Positions 1-8,293 of a DNA stretch of 64,000 bases are shown piece after piece. Numbering within the stretch: position 1 is the stretch's first letter; each line of letters opens with the position of its first letter. This stretch comes from Anaerotardibacter muris (GTDB lineage: Bacteria; Actinomycetota; Coriobacteriia; Coriobacteriales; Eggerthellaceae). The notes beneath the pieces are model-generated. The model was not told the DNA's origin, did no database searches, and was given only the letters and a program-made list of their open reading frames with translations. The stretch spans positions 62,001 through 126,000 of the forward strand of contig NZ_CALPCD010000004.1 in NCBI RefSeq assembly GCF_943192915.1, in the 5' to 3' direction. The position numbers and the translations under genes were made by a program.

Positions 1-69
1 GACATGTAGCCGCACGAACCGTACAATAGAAATACTGAACGCCACTAAAGATGACGAAGGGAGCCTCCC

Positions 70-780
70 ATGGCACGTGTGCTGGTAGCAGACGACGATG
101 CTGCTATCGTAGGGCTGGTGAAGGCCGTGCTCGAACCAGAAGGTTTCGAGGTGACAGGTGCCGCATCGGGCCGCGAAGCGATCGATGCGCTCGATCGGGA
201 AGCATTCGACCTTGTCATCCTTGATGTGATGATGCCAGGCATCGATGGCTTTGAAACCTGTCGACAGATCCGCCAGCGTTCCAATGTTCCTATCATCTTC
301 CTTTCTGCAAAGGACGAAGAAGCAGACAAAGTGGTAGGCTTCACGTTAGGCGGGGACGACTACGTAACCAAACCCTTCAAGCCGCGCGAATTGGTCGCTC
401 GCGTGAAAGCACGCCTGCGCCGTAGCAACGATGCGCGATCCGATGGACTGCTTTCAGCTGCACGTGGCATCGAGATAGACTCGCGTGCGCACACGGCCAC
501 GCTGCACGACGTTGACTTGAAGCTCACCCCTAAAGAATTCGACATCTTGACGCTGCTCGTTCGTGCTGGTGGGCGCCCAGTTTCTACCGAAGAGCTGTTC
601 GAAGACGTGTGGAAGGAACCCTACCGTGCAAGTGACGCGAACACCATCATGGTGCATATTCGTCGCTTGCGCATGAAGCTTGCCGCGGTTGATTCGTCTC
701 AAACTTTCATCGAGACCGTATTCGGTGTTGGCTATAAAATAGAGACAGAAGCCACCGGAACCGACGAACACTCCGTATGA
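70..780 (+). CDS. VanR-like OmpR-family response regulator
   Basis: Cytoplasmic response regulator of 236 aa. It has an N-terminal receiver domain (about residues 3-115) with the acidic pair DDD at 8-10, the phospho-acceptor Asp52 in VILDVMMPG, and the Lys of the KPF motif. A C-terminal winged-helix DNA-binding domain covers about 130-228 (LKLTPKEFDILTLL, then VGYKIE). The receiver reads like VanR/OmpR proteins (DDYVTKPFKPRELVARVKA). The ATG follows a good ribosome-binding site (GAAGGGAG). Its last four bases ATGA overlap the start of the histidine kinase, so the two are translationally coupled and form a two-component system. The target genes are not evident in the window. Confidence 0.93.
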   Translation: MARVLVADDDAAIVGLVKAVLEPEGFEVTGAASGREAIDALDREAFDLVILDVMMPGIDGFETCRQIRQRSNVPIIFLSAKDEEADKVVGFTLGGDDYVTKPFKPRELVARVKARLRRSNDARSDGLLSAARGIEIDSRAHTATLHDVDLKLTPKEFDILTLLVRAGGRPVSTEELFEDVWKEPYRASDANTIMVHIRRLRMKLAAVDSSQTFIETVFGVGYKIETEATGTDEHSV

Positions 781-2216
781 AAAACAAGCCAAAACACCTG
801 AATACCAGCGCTAACGACGCTACTATGCTTCGTTTTGCGCGCGAAGAGAACACCGAGCAAGCCCGCATGCTACGATTTCGTCTGCTCGGACGCATGGGCG
901 CAATGCTGCTTGCTTGGACCATCATCTTCTCGCTCGGATGCGTTTTCTTCGAGACTTTCATTTCGGATCGTCTTGGTAATCTTATCGCCGATGCAACATC
1001 CGAATGGATATATTCGCAGCCCCAAACTGACCCTGATCTGACCAGCATAGATGATACAGGGGTTGATGTTGATGCCGCTGCATCTGCGGGTTCAGCTGTC
1101 ACTGAAAGCAACGAGGCCCAAACTGATCTTGAGACCATAACGGAACAAGACTACAAGTATCAGCTCGAGCAAACGAGAAATCCCGAAGATCAGATCCAGC
1201 AGCTCTACGACAAACTGGGATACCCCAATGGAGGCGCGAACATCCAGGTGGCTGTCATAGGCGATGGGTCCTATGCGGCGCGCGATCTTTCCACCTATGC
1301 ATGGATTCGAACCATGAAGATCCCCTTCGCTATCGTGGTGTATGCCATCGGATTCATCGTGATCATCATTCGCACGCTGAACCGTTCGCTCTCATATTTC
1401 AGCAAGCTATCCAACGCGCTTTCCGATCCGCGTCTGATCGAAGGTGGCCAGGTCAAGCTACCCAAAGAGCTTACCATCGCATCCCAACAGCTCGAACTGC
1501 TGCAAACCAAAGTGCGCGATCACGAACAAGCTGCCGTGATGGCCGAACAGCGCAAGAACGAAATGGTGGCTTATCTGGCGCACGATATTCGCACCCCGCT
1601 CACTTCGGTCGTGGGTTATCTAAGCCTGCTTGCGGAATCACCTGATCTACCCATCGAGAAACGTGCCGAATATGCTGGCATAGCGCTAGCAAAAGCCGAA
1701 CGGCTTGAGATGCTGGTAGAGGAATTCTTCGAGATCACACGCTACAATCTGGATTCTATCGTGCTCGAACGCGAGAATGTTGATGTTGAGCTCTTCCTGG
1801 ACCAGGTAGTGGACGAATTCGGCCTTGCAGCGCAAGAACGCGACATCACCCTTACCACCATCGCACCCGAAGGGGCTCACGCCTTTCTTGATCCGTCCAA
1901 GATGGCACGCGCTTTGGGCAACGTGATGAAGAATGCGATCACCTATGCCGATGCGCACAGCGAAGTAACGTTGAATGCTGTGGTCTCTGAAACTGAACTA
2001 GTGCTTTCTTGCTCGAATCAGGGCCGCGAGATATCCAAAACGCATCTGGAGGCCATCTTCGAGCGCTTCTATCGTGAAGACACTTCGCGTGGTCAGGGCG
2101 CGAACGCAGGGCTCGGCCTTGCTATCACGCGCGAGATCGTTGAAGCTCATGGCGGTACCATCGTTGCAGAAAGCACTGCAGGTCGCACCACGTTCACCAT
2201 GCGCCTCCCCCGCTAA
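777..2216 (+). CDS. VanS-like membrane sensor histidine kinase
   Basis: Sensor kinase of 479 aa, partner of the upstream regulator through an ATGA overlap. A transmembrane helix at about 38-60 and another at 182-200 flank an extracytoplasmic region of about 120 residues rich in acidic and Ala/Thr residues. Then come a HisKA domain with phospho-acceptor His269 (AYLAHDIRTPLTSVVGY) and an HATPase domain with N (NVMKNAITYA) and G (GLGLAIT) boxes. The H-box block and the later EEFFEITRYNL stretch resemble VanS closely. The stop codon TAA runs straight into a palindromic repeat that probably ends the transcript. The stimulus is unknown; no vanHAX genes are present here. Confidence 0.92.
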   Translation: MKNKPKHLNTSANDATMLRFAREENTEQARMLRFRLLGRMGAMLLAWTIIFSLGCVFFETFISDRLGNLIADATSEWIYSQPQTDPDLTSIDDTGVDVDAAASAGSAVTESNEAQTDLETITEQDYKYQLEQTRNPEDQIQQLYDKLGYPNGGANIQVAVIGDGSYAARDLSTYAWIRTMKIPFAIVVYAIGFIVIIIRTLNRSLSYFSKLSNALSDPRLIEGGQVKLPKELTIASQQLELLQTKVRDHEQAAVMAEQRKNEMVAYLAHDIRTPLTSVVGYLSLLAESPDLPIEKRAEYAGIALAKAERLEMLVEEFFEITRYNLDSIVLERENVDVELFLDQVVDEFGLAAQERDITLTTIAPEGAHAFLDPSKMARALGNVMKNAITYADAHSEVTLNAVVSETELVLSCSNQGREISKTHLEAIFERFYREDTSRGQGANAGLGLAITREIVEAHGGTIVAESTAGRTTFTMRLPR

Positions 2217-2287
2217 AGGGGACAGGTCCCGGACACTTTGGGGACGGGTCAGAGGTCCCATTTGGTAATTCCGGCCTGTCCCCTTTT
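2214..2287. repeat. GGGGACAGG palindromic repeat, copy A
   Basis: Terminal arms AAAGGGGACAGG (2215-2226) and CCTGTCCCCTTT (2275-2286) are perfectly complementary and are followed by T residues, so on the + strand this can act as a terminator for the two-component operon. It begins inside the kinase stop codon. The interior (roughly 2246-2283) matches the interior of the copy near 11770 (CCCATTTGGTA and GGCCTGTCCCC). Confidence 0.85.
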
Positions 2288-2394
2288 CAATCTTACGGGA
2301 AGTTAACGAAACGACAGCCACTGCAAAATGACTTGGATGCTCGGGTAAAATTTCTGTGCCAAACGTGCGCCCTTGTGAAAGGAGCCACTTTGGC

Positions 2395-2472
2395 ATGACC
2401 GAACGAACAACGTCCAACGCGGAAGGCATCCTGTGGATACCACAACTCCTCAAATTCCCTCTGACCTGGTAA
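2395..2472 (+). CDS. possible 25-aa upstream leader ORF
   Basis: A short open reading frame begins with ATG after an AAAGGAG-like ribosome-binding site about 10 bases upstream. It runs for 25 codons and ends in TAA inside the N-terminal coding part of the hybrid kinase, in a different frame. The kinase start (GTG at 2433) lies within it. It could couple translation of the kinase or be fortuitous. No homology is claimed. Confidence 0.3.
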   Translation: MTERTTSNAEGILWIPQLLKFPLTW

Positions 2473-4481
2473 TAAACGAACAAACACTCCCCGTCATCGA
2501 ACATTTGGGCGATGCTATGCCGGGCGGTTTCTTCATCTACCACGCAGACGGCAACGAAGAACTGCTCTATGCCAACAAGGCTATGTTCTCCATCTTTGGT
2601 TGCGAAGACCTGGAGCAGTTCAAGGAGCTTACGGGTTTCACCTTCCCTGGCCTGGTACACCCCGAAGATAGGGCACGTACGGAAGCCGCCATTGCCGAGC
2701 AGATCGCCGCCAACAAGAACAATCTCGACTATGTTGAATATCGCATCATCCGCGCCGATGGCGAGATCCGCTGGATAACCGACTATGGCCACTTCGTCCA
2801 TACCGAAACCTATGGCGATATCTTCTACGTGTTCATCTCGGATGCCACCGAAATGCGTCTGAAACGCCTAGAGAACAAGAAACGCGATGCTGTTATCTAC
2901 GGTTTGGCTTCGGAATATGACGATATCTTCCTGCTCGATCTTGAGCATTATGCCGCGCGTCCTTACATGATCAATGGCGCTCCTACTGAATACATGCACG
3001 ACATCATCTGGACCAGAGACAAAATCGACAAGATGTTCCTCGACTACGCACAACGCTCCGTGGTCGAAGACGACCGCGCGATCTTCCTTGATGCGGTGGA
3101 TCTTGACCGGATCGAGCAAAATACTGAACACGATGGTCACTTCATGCTGAATTACCGCATCCTTGACGATCAAGGACAGCAACAATGGATCCGCATCTCC
3201 GTTGCGGACGTTGATTCTGGTAGTGAATTTCCGCAGGTGGTATTCGGCTTCAAGAACGTGACCGAGCACATGACCCGTGTGGAAGAAGAAGCAGAAGCTC
3301 ACTTGCGCACGAAGCAAGAACTGAACAAGGCGCTCCAGGCTACACAGGCGAAGAACGCCTTCCTCTTCAACATGAGCCACGATGTGCGCACGCCGCTCAA
3401 CGCGATCGTGGGCTTTGCCACCCTCACACGCAAGTACTTGAACGATCCGGTGCGCGTGAGCGAATGCCTAGATGCTATCGATTCCGCAAGCGACCAGCTT
3501 ATTGCATTGGTGAACGATGTGCTGGATATGAGTCAGCTGGAAAGCGGCAGCATGGACGTTCGTCCTATGGCATGCAGCATGCCTGACAAGATCGACCATG
3601 TCACTTCCACGCTCATGAACGTGGCGGCCGAACACAAGGTCACGCTCCAGGTTAGCGTGGACGACCCTGGTGTGAAGGTCATGGCTGACACCGCGAAGCT
3701 ACGCCGCATCCTTTACAAAGTGATCGACAACGCGATCAAGTTCAATCGCCCTGGTGGCAAAGTGAGCGTTGACGCGCGCGGGGTGCTCGAAGGCGACAAG
3801 GTCAACTACACCTACACCATTACCGATACGGGAATTGGCATGAGCCCTGAACTGCAGGAGCGCATCTTCGACAATTTCGAGCGTGGTGCGAACACCACTC
3901 AGACGCGAGAGGCTGGCAGCGGACTGGGTCTTCCCATCATGAAAGCCCTGGTCGATATGATGGACGGTACCATCGACGTTGAAAGCGAACAAGGCGTAGG
4001 CTCCACCTTCACCATCAAGCTCACCTTCGATGTGGCTGCTCCTGAAGCGGCCAGCGTTGCATTCGCCACCGACGAAGAGAGTGCGGCGCAACTTGCGCGC
4101 ATTCGCGGCAAACGCGTGCTGGTGGTAGAAGACAACGAACTGAATGCGCTCATCACCGAGACCATCCTGACCGATGCGGGCATGGTGGTGGATATCGTGG
4201 AGGACGGCACCGAAGCTGTGAACACCATGCGCCACGAACGGCCTGGATTCTATGACCTGATCTTGATGGATATCCAAATGCCCATCATGAATGGCTACGA
4301 TGCTACGCGTGCTATTCGCGCTCTAGATCGTGAAGATATCGCCGACCTGCCCATCATCGCGCTTTCGGCTAACGCACTCGATGAAGATAAGCGTCTCTCG
4401 CTCGAAAGCGGCATGAACGCCCACCTGGCCAAGCCCATCAACGTGACCGACCTGCTCTTCACCCTAGAACAGTATCTCTAA
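2433..4481 (+). CDS. PAS-containing hybrid sensor histidine kinase
   Basis: Soluble hybrid kinase of 682 aa with no transmembrane segment. A first PAS/PAC module spans about 20-140 and a second PAS-like module about 150-280. A short coiled coil follows, then HisKA with His316 (NMSHDVRTPLNAIVGF) and an HATPase with DTGIGM and GSGLGL boxes. A C-terminal receiver domain starts near residue 555 (VLVVEDNELN, LILMDIQMP, and Lys in AKPIN). It probably senses an intracellular signal and passes phosphate from His to the receiver Asp; the downstream Hpt partner is not visible. Start chosen: GTG after GGAAGG with a 6-base spacer; no in-frame upstream start exists. A nested palindromic repeat follows the stop directly. 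Confidence 0.9.
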   Translation: MDTTTPQIPSDLVINEQTLPVIEHLGDAMPGGFFIYHADGNEELLYANKAMFSIFGCEDLEQFKELTGFTFPGLVHPEDRARTEAAIAEQIAANKNNLDYVEYRIIRADGEIRWITDYGHFVHTETYGDIFYVFISDATEMRLKRLENKKRDAVIYGLASEYDDIFLLDLEHYAARPYMINGAPTEYMHDIIWTRDKIDKMFLDYAQRSVVEDDRAIFLDAVDLDRIEQNTEHDGHFMLNYRILDDQGQQQWIRISVADVDSGSEFPQVVFGFKNVTEHMTRVEEEAEAHLRTKQELNKALQATQAKNAFLFNMSHDVRTPLNAIVGFATLTRKYLNDPVRVSECLDAIDSASDQLIALVNDVLDMSQLESGSMDVRPMACSMPDKIDHVTSTLMNVAAEHKVTLQVSVDDPGVKVMADTAKLRRILYKVIDNAIKFNRPGGKVSVDARGVLEGDKVNYTYTITDTGIGMSPELQERIFDNFERGANTTQTREAGSGLGLPIMKALVDMMDGTIDVESEQGVGSTFTIKLTFDVAAPEAASVAFATDEESAAQLARIRGKRVLVVEDNELNALITETILTDAGMVVDIVEDGTEAVNTMRHERPGFYDLILMDIQMPIMNGYDATRAIRALDREDIADLPIIALSANALDEDKRLSLESGMNAHLAKPINVTDLLFTLEQYL

Positions 4482-4600
4482 TCGGGGACGGGTTCATTTT
4501 TGTCCCGGACAGTTTAGGGACAGGTTCAGCTTGCCAAGCAGCAAGTTTAAACCTGTCCCCTTTTTGTCCCGGACAAAAATGAACCCGTCCCCCAATTAGG
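4482..4600. repeat. nested palindromic repeat between convergent genes, copy B
   Basis: Outer arms of 28 bases (4484-4511 and 4565-4592) are inverted copies with a single mismatch at the centre of the TGTCC-C-GGACA core. Inner arms GGGACAGGTT / AACCTGTCCC are nested inside. It abuts the TAA of the hybrid kinase on the left and contains the stop codon of the convergent membrane-protein gene on the right. It is well placed as a bidirectional terminator. Confidence 0.9.
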
Positions 4601-5255
4601 TTAAGAAGTCGTAGAGGTCAGGAATGAGCGGCACCACGTAGGTGAGCACGCAGATGAATGCGGTGAAGATCAACACGAAGATGAACAAGTGGTGAGCCGT
4701 GCGTGGCTTGATCACCGAAAAGGCCTTCTGAATGAACGGGAACGCCACGAATACATAAAACACCGAAACCAAACCCAAGATGACATCATTGACCAACCAT
4801 GCCTGGCCGAAGATATTGAAGGGCAGCACTGAGTTATCCCAGAAGGGATACTTCCCCGTTGCGTCAGGCTGGTTGAATATCAGACCCAGCACCAGCTCAA
4901 GAACTGCACAGGCCGCCACCGCAATGACGAAATACTGGATTATCGCCCCTACCATGGTCTTGCGTTGCTCCATGATGTGGATCTTCAACGGGAATAAAGT
5001 GAGCGTGATCACCGCAGTGCCCACTCCATAGACCCAATAAGGCACCCACAGCGGGTCGGTCCACACATCGTAATCGTCCTCAACCACGCCGAAAGCCCAA
5101 TCCATGAACATGCAGTAGGGAATCTCGAGCCAATGGCCCACCAACGAGAACAAGCAAAAGCAGATGATGATGCCGCGCCAAAAGAACCAGGTCTTCGGCG
5201 CGAAATACTTCCGCTCGTCGTCTTCGGTTAATGCAAAATCTTTGAATTCGGTCAT
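4596..5255 (-). CDS. multi-pass membrane protein, CmpB-like putative ABC permease family
   Basis: Protein of 219 aa with about five or six hydrophobic helices. A helix beginning with FSLVGHWLE resembles the first conserved block of the putative ABC transporter permease family ABC_trans_CmpB (tentative). Start chosen at the ATG at 5255, because it forms an ATGA overlap with the stop of the patatin-like gene upstream, implying translational coupling; a further ATG at 5273 would add six residues. No ATPase partner is adjacent. The last Thr codon and the stop lie inside the flanking palindromic repeat. Function unknown. Confidence 0.75.
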   Translation of the reverse strand: MTEFKDFALTEDDERKYFAPKTWFFWRGIIICFCLFSLVGHWLEIPYCMFMDWAFGVVEDDYDVWTDPLWVPYWVYGVGTAVITLTLFPLKIHIMEQRKTMVGAIIQYFVIAVAACAVLELVLGLIFNQPDATGKYPFWDNSVLPFNIFGQAWLVNDVILGLVSVFYVFVAFPFIQKAFSVIKPRTAHHLFIFVLIFTAFICVLTYVVPLIPDLYDFLT

Positions 5256-6229
5256 GACAACCACTTCTGCCATGCATCAAGTTCGCGTTGCGCCTGATCA
5301 TAGCCTGCTTCGTAAGCAGCTTGCAGCAAGTTGTGATCAGTCGTTCGATTCGTGAGCTTCATCTCTTCGGGATAGAAGACATATGCCGCGCCAGTTCGTT
5401 CGAGCTCTTCGATCTGGTCACACAGATCGTTGTAAAGGCTCGGGCGCGCAACGGTGTTCTGCCACACCGCAGGATGCTTGCGAAACACCAGTTTGAACAG
5501 TGCTTGCGCACCCCCGCTGATAGGTCCTTTGCGATACCCACGCGGCTGCGTACGCACGATGAAGAAGCGCTCATAACCATCACGCATAGCCGCTTCCAGT
5601 GGAATGCCCCAGCTCGACCCTAGGCCGCCATCCATATAGGTGCGGCCCTCTATCTCCAGCGGAGGCATGAAGATGGGCATCGTCGAAGAAGCGCGTACGC
5701 GCAGCATCATGTCACGCATGGTGGGCATGTCTGCCTTGGTCCAGCCAACCGTTTCTGCAGTATCGCGATCGAACGCTTCGATGTGCACATCGGCTGGATT
5801 GGCGCAAAAGGTATCGAAATCGAACGCGAACAGCTCATCGGTGCCTGCCAGATCTTCAGCGATGCCCTCATATAGGTGATGCGCATTGAAGTATCCTTTG
5901 CCCGCAAGGAAGCTGCCTACACCGCCGAAGTCTGGATCGTTCACCAAATCGACGAAAGACGCCTTGGCACGCGCAGCATCGCGCGACACATAATTCACGG
6001 TGTGGCTCGATCCCGCCGAGATGCCATAGACCTTCCCGAAGTTCAGGTTGTTCTCCAACAACGTGACCACCGCGCCCGCCGTGTAGCTTGCGCGCATGCC
6101 GCCACCCTCGAAGATGAGCGCCACATCGTCGATGTTTATGTCCAGATCGCGGTCTGTCACTGTTCTTGCCTTACTTGATTCGTCCTTGATGAGCAGCAAG
6201 GACCTTGACTCGTTCCTCAGAGCCCTCAT
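5252..6229 (-). CDS. patatin-like phospholipase
   Basis: Cytoplasmic serine lipid hydrolase of 325 aa. The oxyanion-hole glycines are in FEGGGMRASYTAG, the nucleophile elbow is GISAG (Ser of G-x-S-x-G), and the catalytic Asp is in YMDGGLG. These are the patatin dyad signatures, and the layout resembles the RssA/YjjU type. The first ATG (6229) has a poor ribosome-binding site; a GTG at 6160 preceded by AAGGCAAG is an alternative that would remove 23 residues. The gene ends in an ATGA overlap with the membrane-protein gene. The substrate is unknown. Confidence 0.88.
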   Translation of the reverse strand: MRALRNESRSLLLIKDESSKARTVTDRDLDINIDDVALIFEGGGMRASYTAGAVVTLLENNLNFGKVYGISAGSSHTVNYVSRDAARAKASFVDLVNDPDFGGVGSFLAGKGYFNAHHLYEGIAEDLAGTDELFAFDFDTFCANPADVHIEAFDRDTAETVGWTKADMPTMRDMMLRVRASSTMPIFMPPLEIEGRTYMDGGLGSSWGIPLEAAMRDGYERFFIVRTQPRGYRKGPISGGAQALFKLVFRKHPAVWQNTVARPSLYNDLCDQIEELERTGAAYVFYPEEMKLTNRTTDHNLLQAAYEAGYDQAQRELDAWQKWLS

Positions 6230-6477
6230 TCACAATATCTAGCATAGTCCAGCTGAGATTTTATGCAGCGTGATACTGAAAAATATACCCATCTGTTCAA
6301 AAGCTGTTAGAAATCCACAGAATGCTGCGTCAATGCCCGTTCGCCACCCTATGAAAACCCCATGATATTACAGATTGCCCTCTGTATATCTTGCGTTCAG
6401 GAGAGTAGAATAAAGGGGCATATTGCGCTCTTTGCGCGAATGGCTCCACGTTTTCGATTCTGGTAAGGATCCTGCTC
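6230..6477 (+). other. intergenic region between divergent genes
   Basis: This 248-base divergent spacer must hold promoters for the patatin gene (-) and the cell-wall-binding protein (+). An imperfect dyad (ATTGCGC then GCGCGAAT) lies near 6422-6441, and a TAGAAT-like -10 lies near 6405. No gene or confident promoter is seen. Confidence 0.4.
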
Positions 6478-7485
6478 ATGAAAACTGCTGTTTTCTCCAC
6501 ATCAAAGACCATCAAACGATTCCTGGCTGCTTCATTGGCAGCGTTCCTCTGCGCATTCGCCCTTGCTGCGGCTGATACTGAACCTGCCTATGCAGCCGAT
6601 GCTCAGGCGGGCGCAGGTTCGGGCATGCTGCAAGCCCAAGACCCCACTACCGCCCCTATCTCAACAGGCGGCACTTGGAAGAAGTCGGGCAACCAATGGT
6701 GGTACAAGCTGGACTGGCGTACCCAGACCATCCTGGGCACCGATCTTGACTACCCCACTGACTGCTGGCTCTCCATCGGCGGCAAGCGCTACAGCTTCAA
6801 CAGCCAAGGCTACATGCGCACGGGTTGGGCAACGATCAACGGTAAGCGCTATTACTTCGGCTCTGATGGTGCGATGCGCACGGGTTGGGTGAAACCTAGC
6901 ACTAACTGGTATTATCTGGGCAGCGATGGCGCGATGAAGACCGGCATGCAGGATATCGACAGCAAGACCTACTATCTCACCGAATCGGGTGCGATGTACA
7001 AGGGTTGGCGCATGGTGTCGAACAAGTGGTACTACCATAACGGATCGGGCGCAATGGCGAAGGGCTGGACCACCGTGAAGGGCAAGCGCTACTACATGGA
7101 CTCCGTCACGGGCGCGATGAAGACCGGCGAACAGACCATCGGCACGAAGAAGTATTATTTCCGCAGCACTGGCGAAGTCTATACGGGCTGGCGCATGATC
7201 TCGAACAAATGGCATTATTACAAGAGCTCAGGTGAAATGGCTACCAGCTGGTGCAAGGTCAAGGGCAAGTGGTATTACCTGCACCCCACCACGGGCGTTA
7301 TGCAAACGGGCCTTATGACCAAGGTTGGCAAGACCTATTATCTGCGTTCAACTGGTGAGATGTACACGGGTTGGCGCATGACCAACAACAAGTGGTACTA
7401 CCATGATGGCTCTGGCGTGATGAAGACGAACACCTGGGTCCAGGGCAAGTACTGGGTAGACAGCAACGGCGTTTGGACACGATGA
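6478..7485 (+). CDS. secreted cell-wall-binding repeat protein
   Basis: Protein of 335 aa. A signal peptide is formed by a Lys/Arg-containing N-terminus, a hydrophobic core (FLAASLAAFLCAFALAAA) and a likely cleavage near AYA-A at about residue 40. The mature part is almost entirely aromatic repeats of about 20 aa of the choline/glucan-binding type (for example GKRYYFGSDGAMRTGW). The unit containing GWRM-x-x-NKWYYH recurs three times at about 63-residue spacing, so repeats form higher-order triplets. No catalytic domain is present. It is probably a surface protein bound to cell-wall polymers. The ribosome-binding site is GGTAAGGA; a strong terminator follows at 7576-7614. Confidence 0.88.
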   Translation: MKTAVFSTSKTIKRFLAASLAAFLCAFALAAADTEPAYAADAQAGAGSGMLQAQDPTTAPISTGGTWKKSGNQWWYKLDWRTQTILGTDLDYPTDCWLSIGGKRYSFNSQGYMRTGWATINGKRYYFGSDGAMRTGWVKPSTNWYYLGSDGAMKTGMQDIDSKTYYLTESGAMYKGWRMVSNKWYYHNGSGAMAKGWTTVKGKRYYMDSVTGAMKTGEQTIGTKKYYFRSTGEVYTGWRMISNKWHYYKSSGEMATSWCKVKGKWYYLHPTTGVMQTGLMTKVGKTYYLRSTGEMYTGWRMTNNKWYYHDGSGVMKTNTWVQGKYWVDSNGVWTR

Positions 7486-7575
7486 TTGTCAGCTGATCAT
7501 TCCTGAATACACTCACGAACAAACAAAGTGTGACAGTTCTGTGATAGTTTTCGGATTTACCGAGCAAAGCAGAAA

Positions 7576-7614
7576 GCAGGCCAGGTTGCAAAATGCTTCC
7601 TGGCCTGCGTTTTT
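7576..7614 (+). terminator. Rho-independent terminator
   Basis: A perfect 10-bp stem GCAGGCCAGG / CCTGGCCTGC (7576-7585 with 7599-7608) is followed by GTTTTT on the + strand, ending the cell-wall-binding gene. The minus strand also has a T-rich tail (TTTCTGCTTT), so it may also end the tRNA transcript. Confidence 0.9.
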
Positions 7615-7616
7615 AG

Positions 7617-7691
7617 TGGTGGACGCTACTGGGTTTGAACCAGCGACCCCCGCCGTGTGAAGGCGATGCTCTCCCGCTGAGCTAAGCGTCC
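7617..7691 (-). tRNA. tRNA-Val(CAC)
   Basis: On the minus strand the acceptor stem GGACGCT pairs with AGCGTCC, the D-arm is GCTCAGCGGGAGAGC, the anticodon loop TTCACAC gives anticodon CAC, and the T-arm contains GGTTCAAACCC. The terminal CCA is encoded. All arms close with Watson-Crick pairs, so it decodes GUG (valine). Confidence 0.95.
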
Positions 7692-7709
7692 GTGTGAGAA
7701 CCTATTCTA

Positions 7710-8204
7710 TCACGATTCTGGCAGAAATTTCGGAGGAAGCTTGCGCGCGGGATCGAGTGAGTCGATCGCAGCGCTAATAGGCTGCAAACCAGGGGAAACG
7801 AATATCTTCGATGTGGCTATTCCAAGCAGTCGGTCCTGATCATCGAACATCTCGGCCTCGCAGATGCAGATCGAGCCACCGCGCTTGACCACGCGCCCCT
7901 CGCAACGAACGTGCGTATCTTCCTGGACCGCACGCACCAAGTTCGCGTTCTGATCGAGCGTGATGAAACCCGCGTCTTCGGGCATTTCCGCATAGAGCGC
8001 CCAATAAGCGGCTGTGTCCATGATGGATTCATACACGCCGCCATGCATGCCGCCAAAGCAGTTCATGTGCTTACGTTCGATGTTCGCCTCTACATGGCAG
8101 TGGCCTTCCTCTAGCACTTGGATATCGATATTGAGCAACTGGAAATAAGGTCCTTGATTGATCAGTTCGATCACTTCTTCGATATGCTTTGGATTGAGCT
8201 TCAT
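7710..8204 (-). CDS. PaaI-family hotdog thioesterase
   Basis: Acyl-CoA thioesterase-like protein of 164 aa with a hotdog fold. Hallmarks are the segment NCFGGMHGGVYESIMDTAA with the catalytic-region HGG, and VRAVQEDTHVRCEGRVVKRGG in the second half. It belongs to the PaaI/YbdB branch; the true substrate is unknown. The start has AGAGGAACCCT as ribosome-binding site. It lies 89 bases downstream of the succinate dehydrogenase iron-sulfur gene on the same strand and could be cotranscribed. A second hotdog thioesterase is at 43613-44014. Confidence 0.85.
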   Translation of the reverse strand: MKLNPKHIEEVIELINQGPYFQLLNIDIQVLEEGHCHVEANIERKHMNCFGGMHGGVYESIMDTAAYWALYAEMPEDAGFITLDQNANLVRAVQEDTHVRCEGRVVKRGGSICICEAEMFDDQDRLLGIATSKIFVSPGLQPISAAIDSLDPARKLPPKFLPES

Positions 8205-8293
8205 AGGGTTCCTCTCTGGATCCTTTGCCTGAGTCCTGTTTCCTCGACCCTCGTTTTCGAGTCTTGCTGCGCCTTGCGTAACTGGACGTTTGG

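Noticed and set aside
6422..6441. GC-rich imperfect dyad upstream of the cell-wall-binding gene as an operator.
   Set aside because: The arms need a one-base bulge and no promoter is clearly aligned with it.
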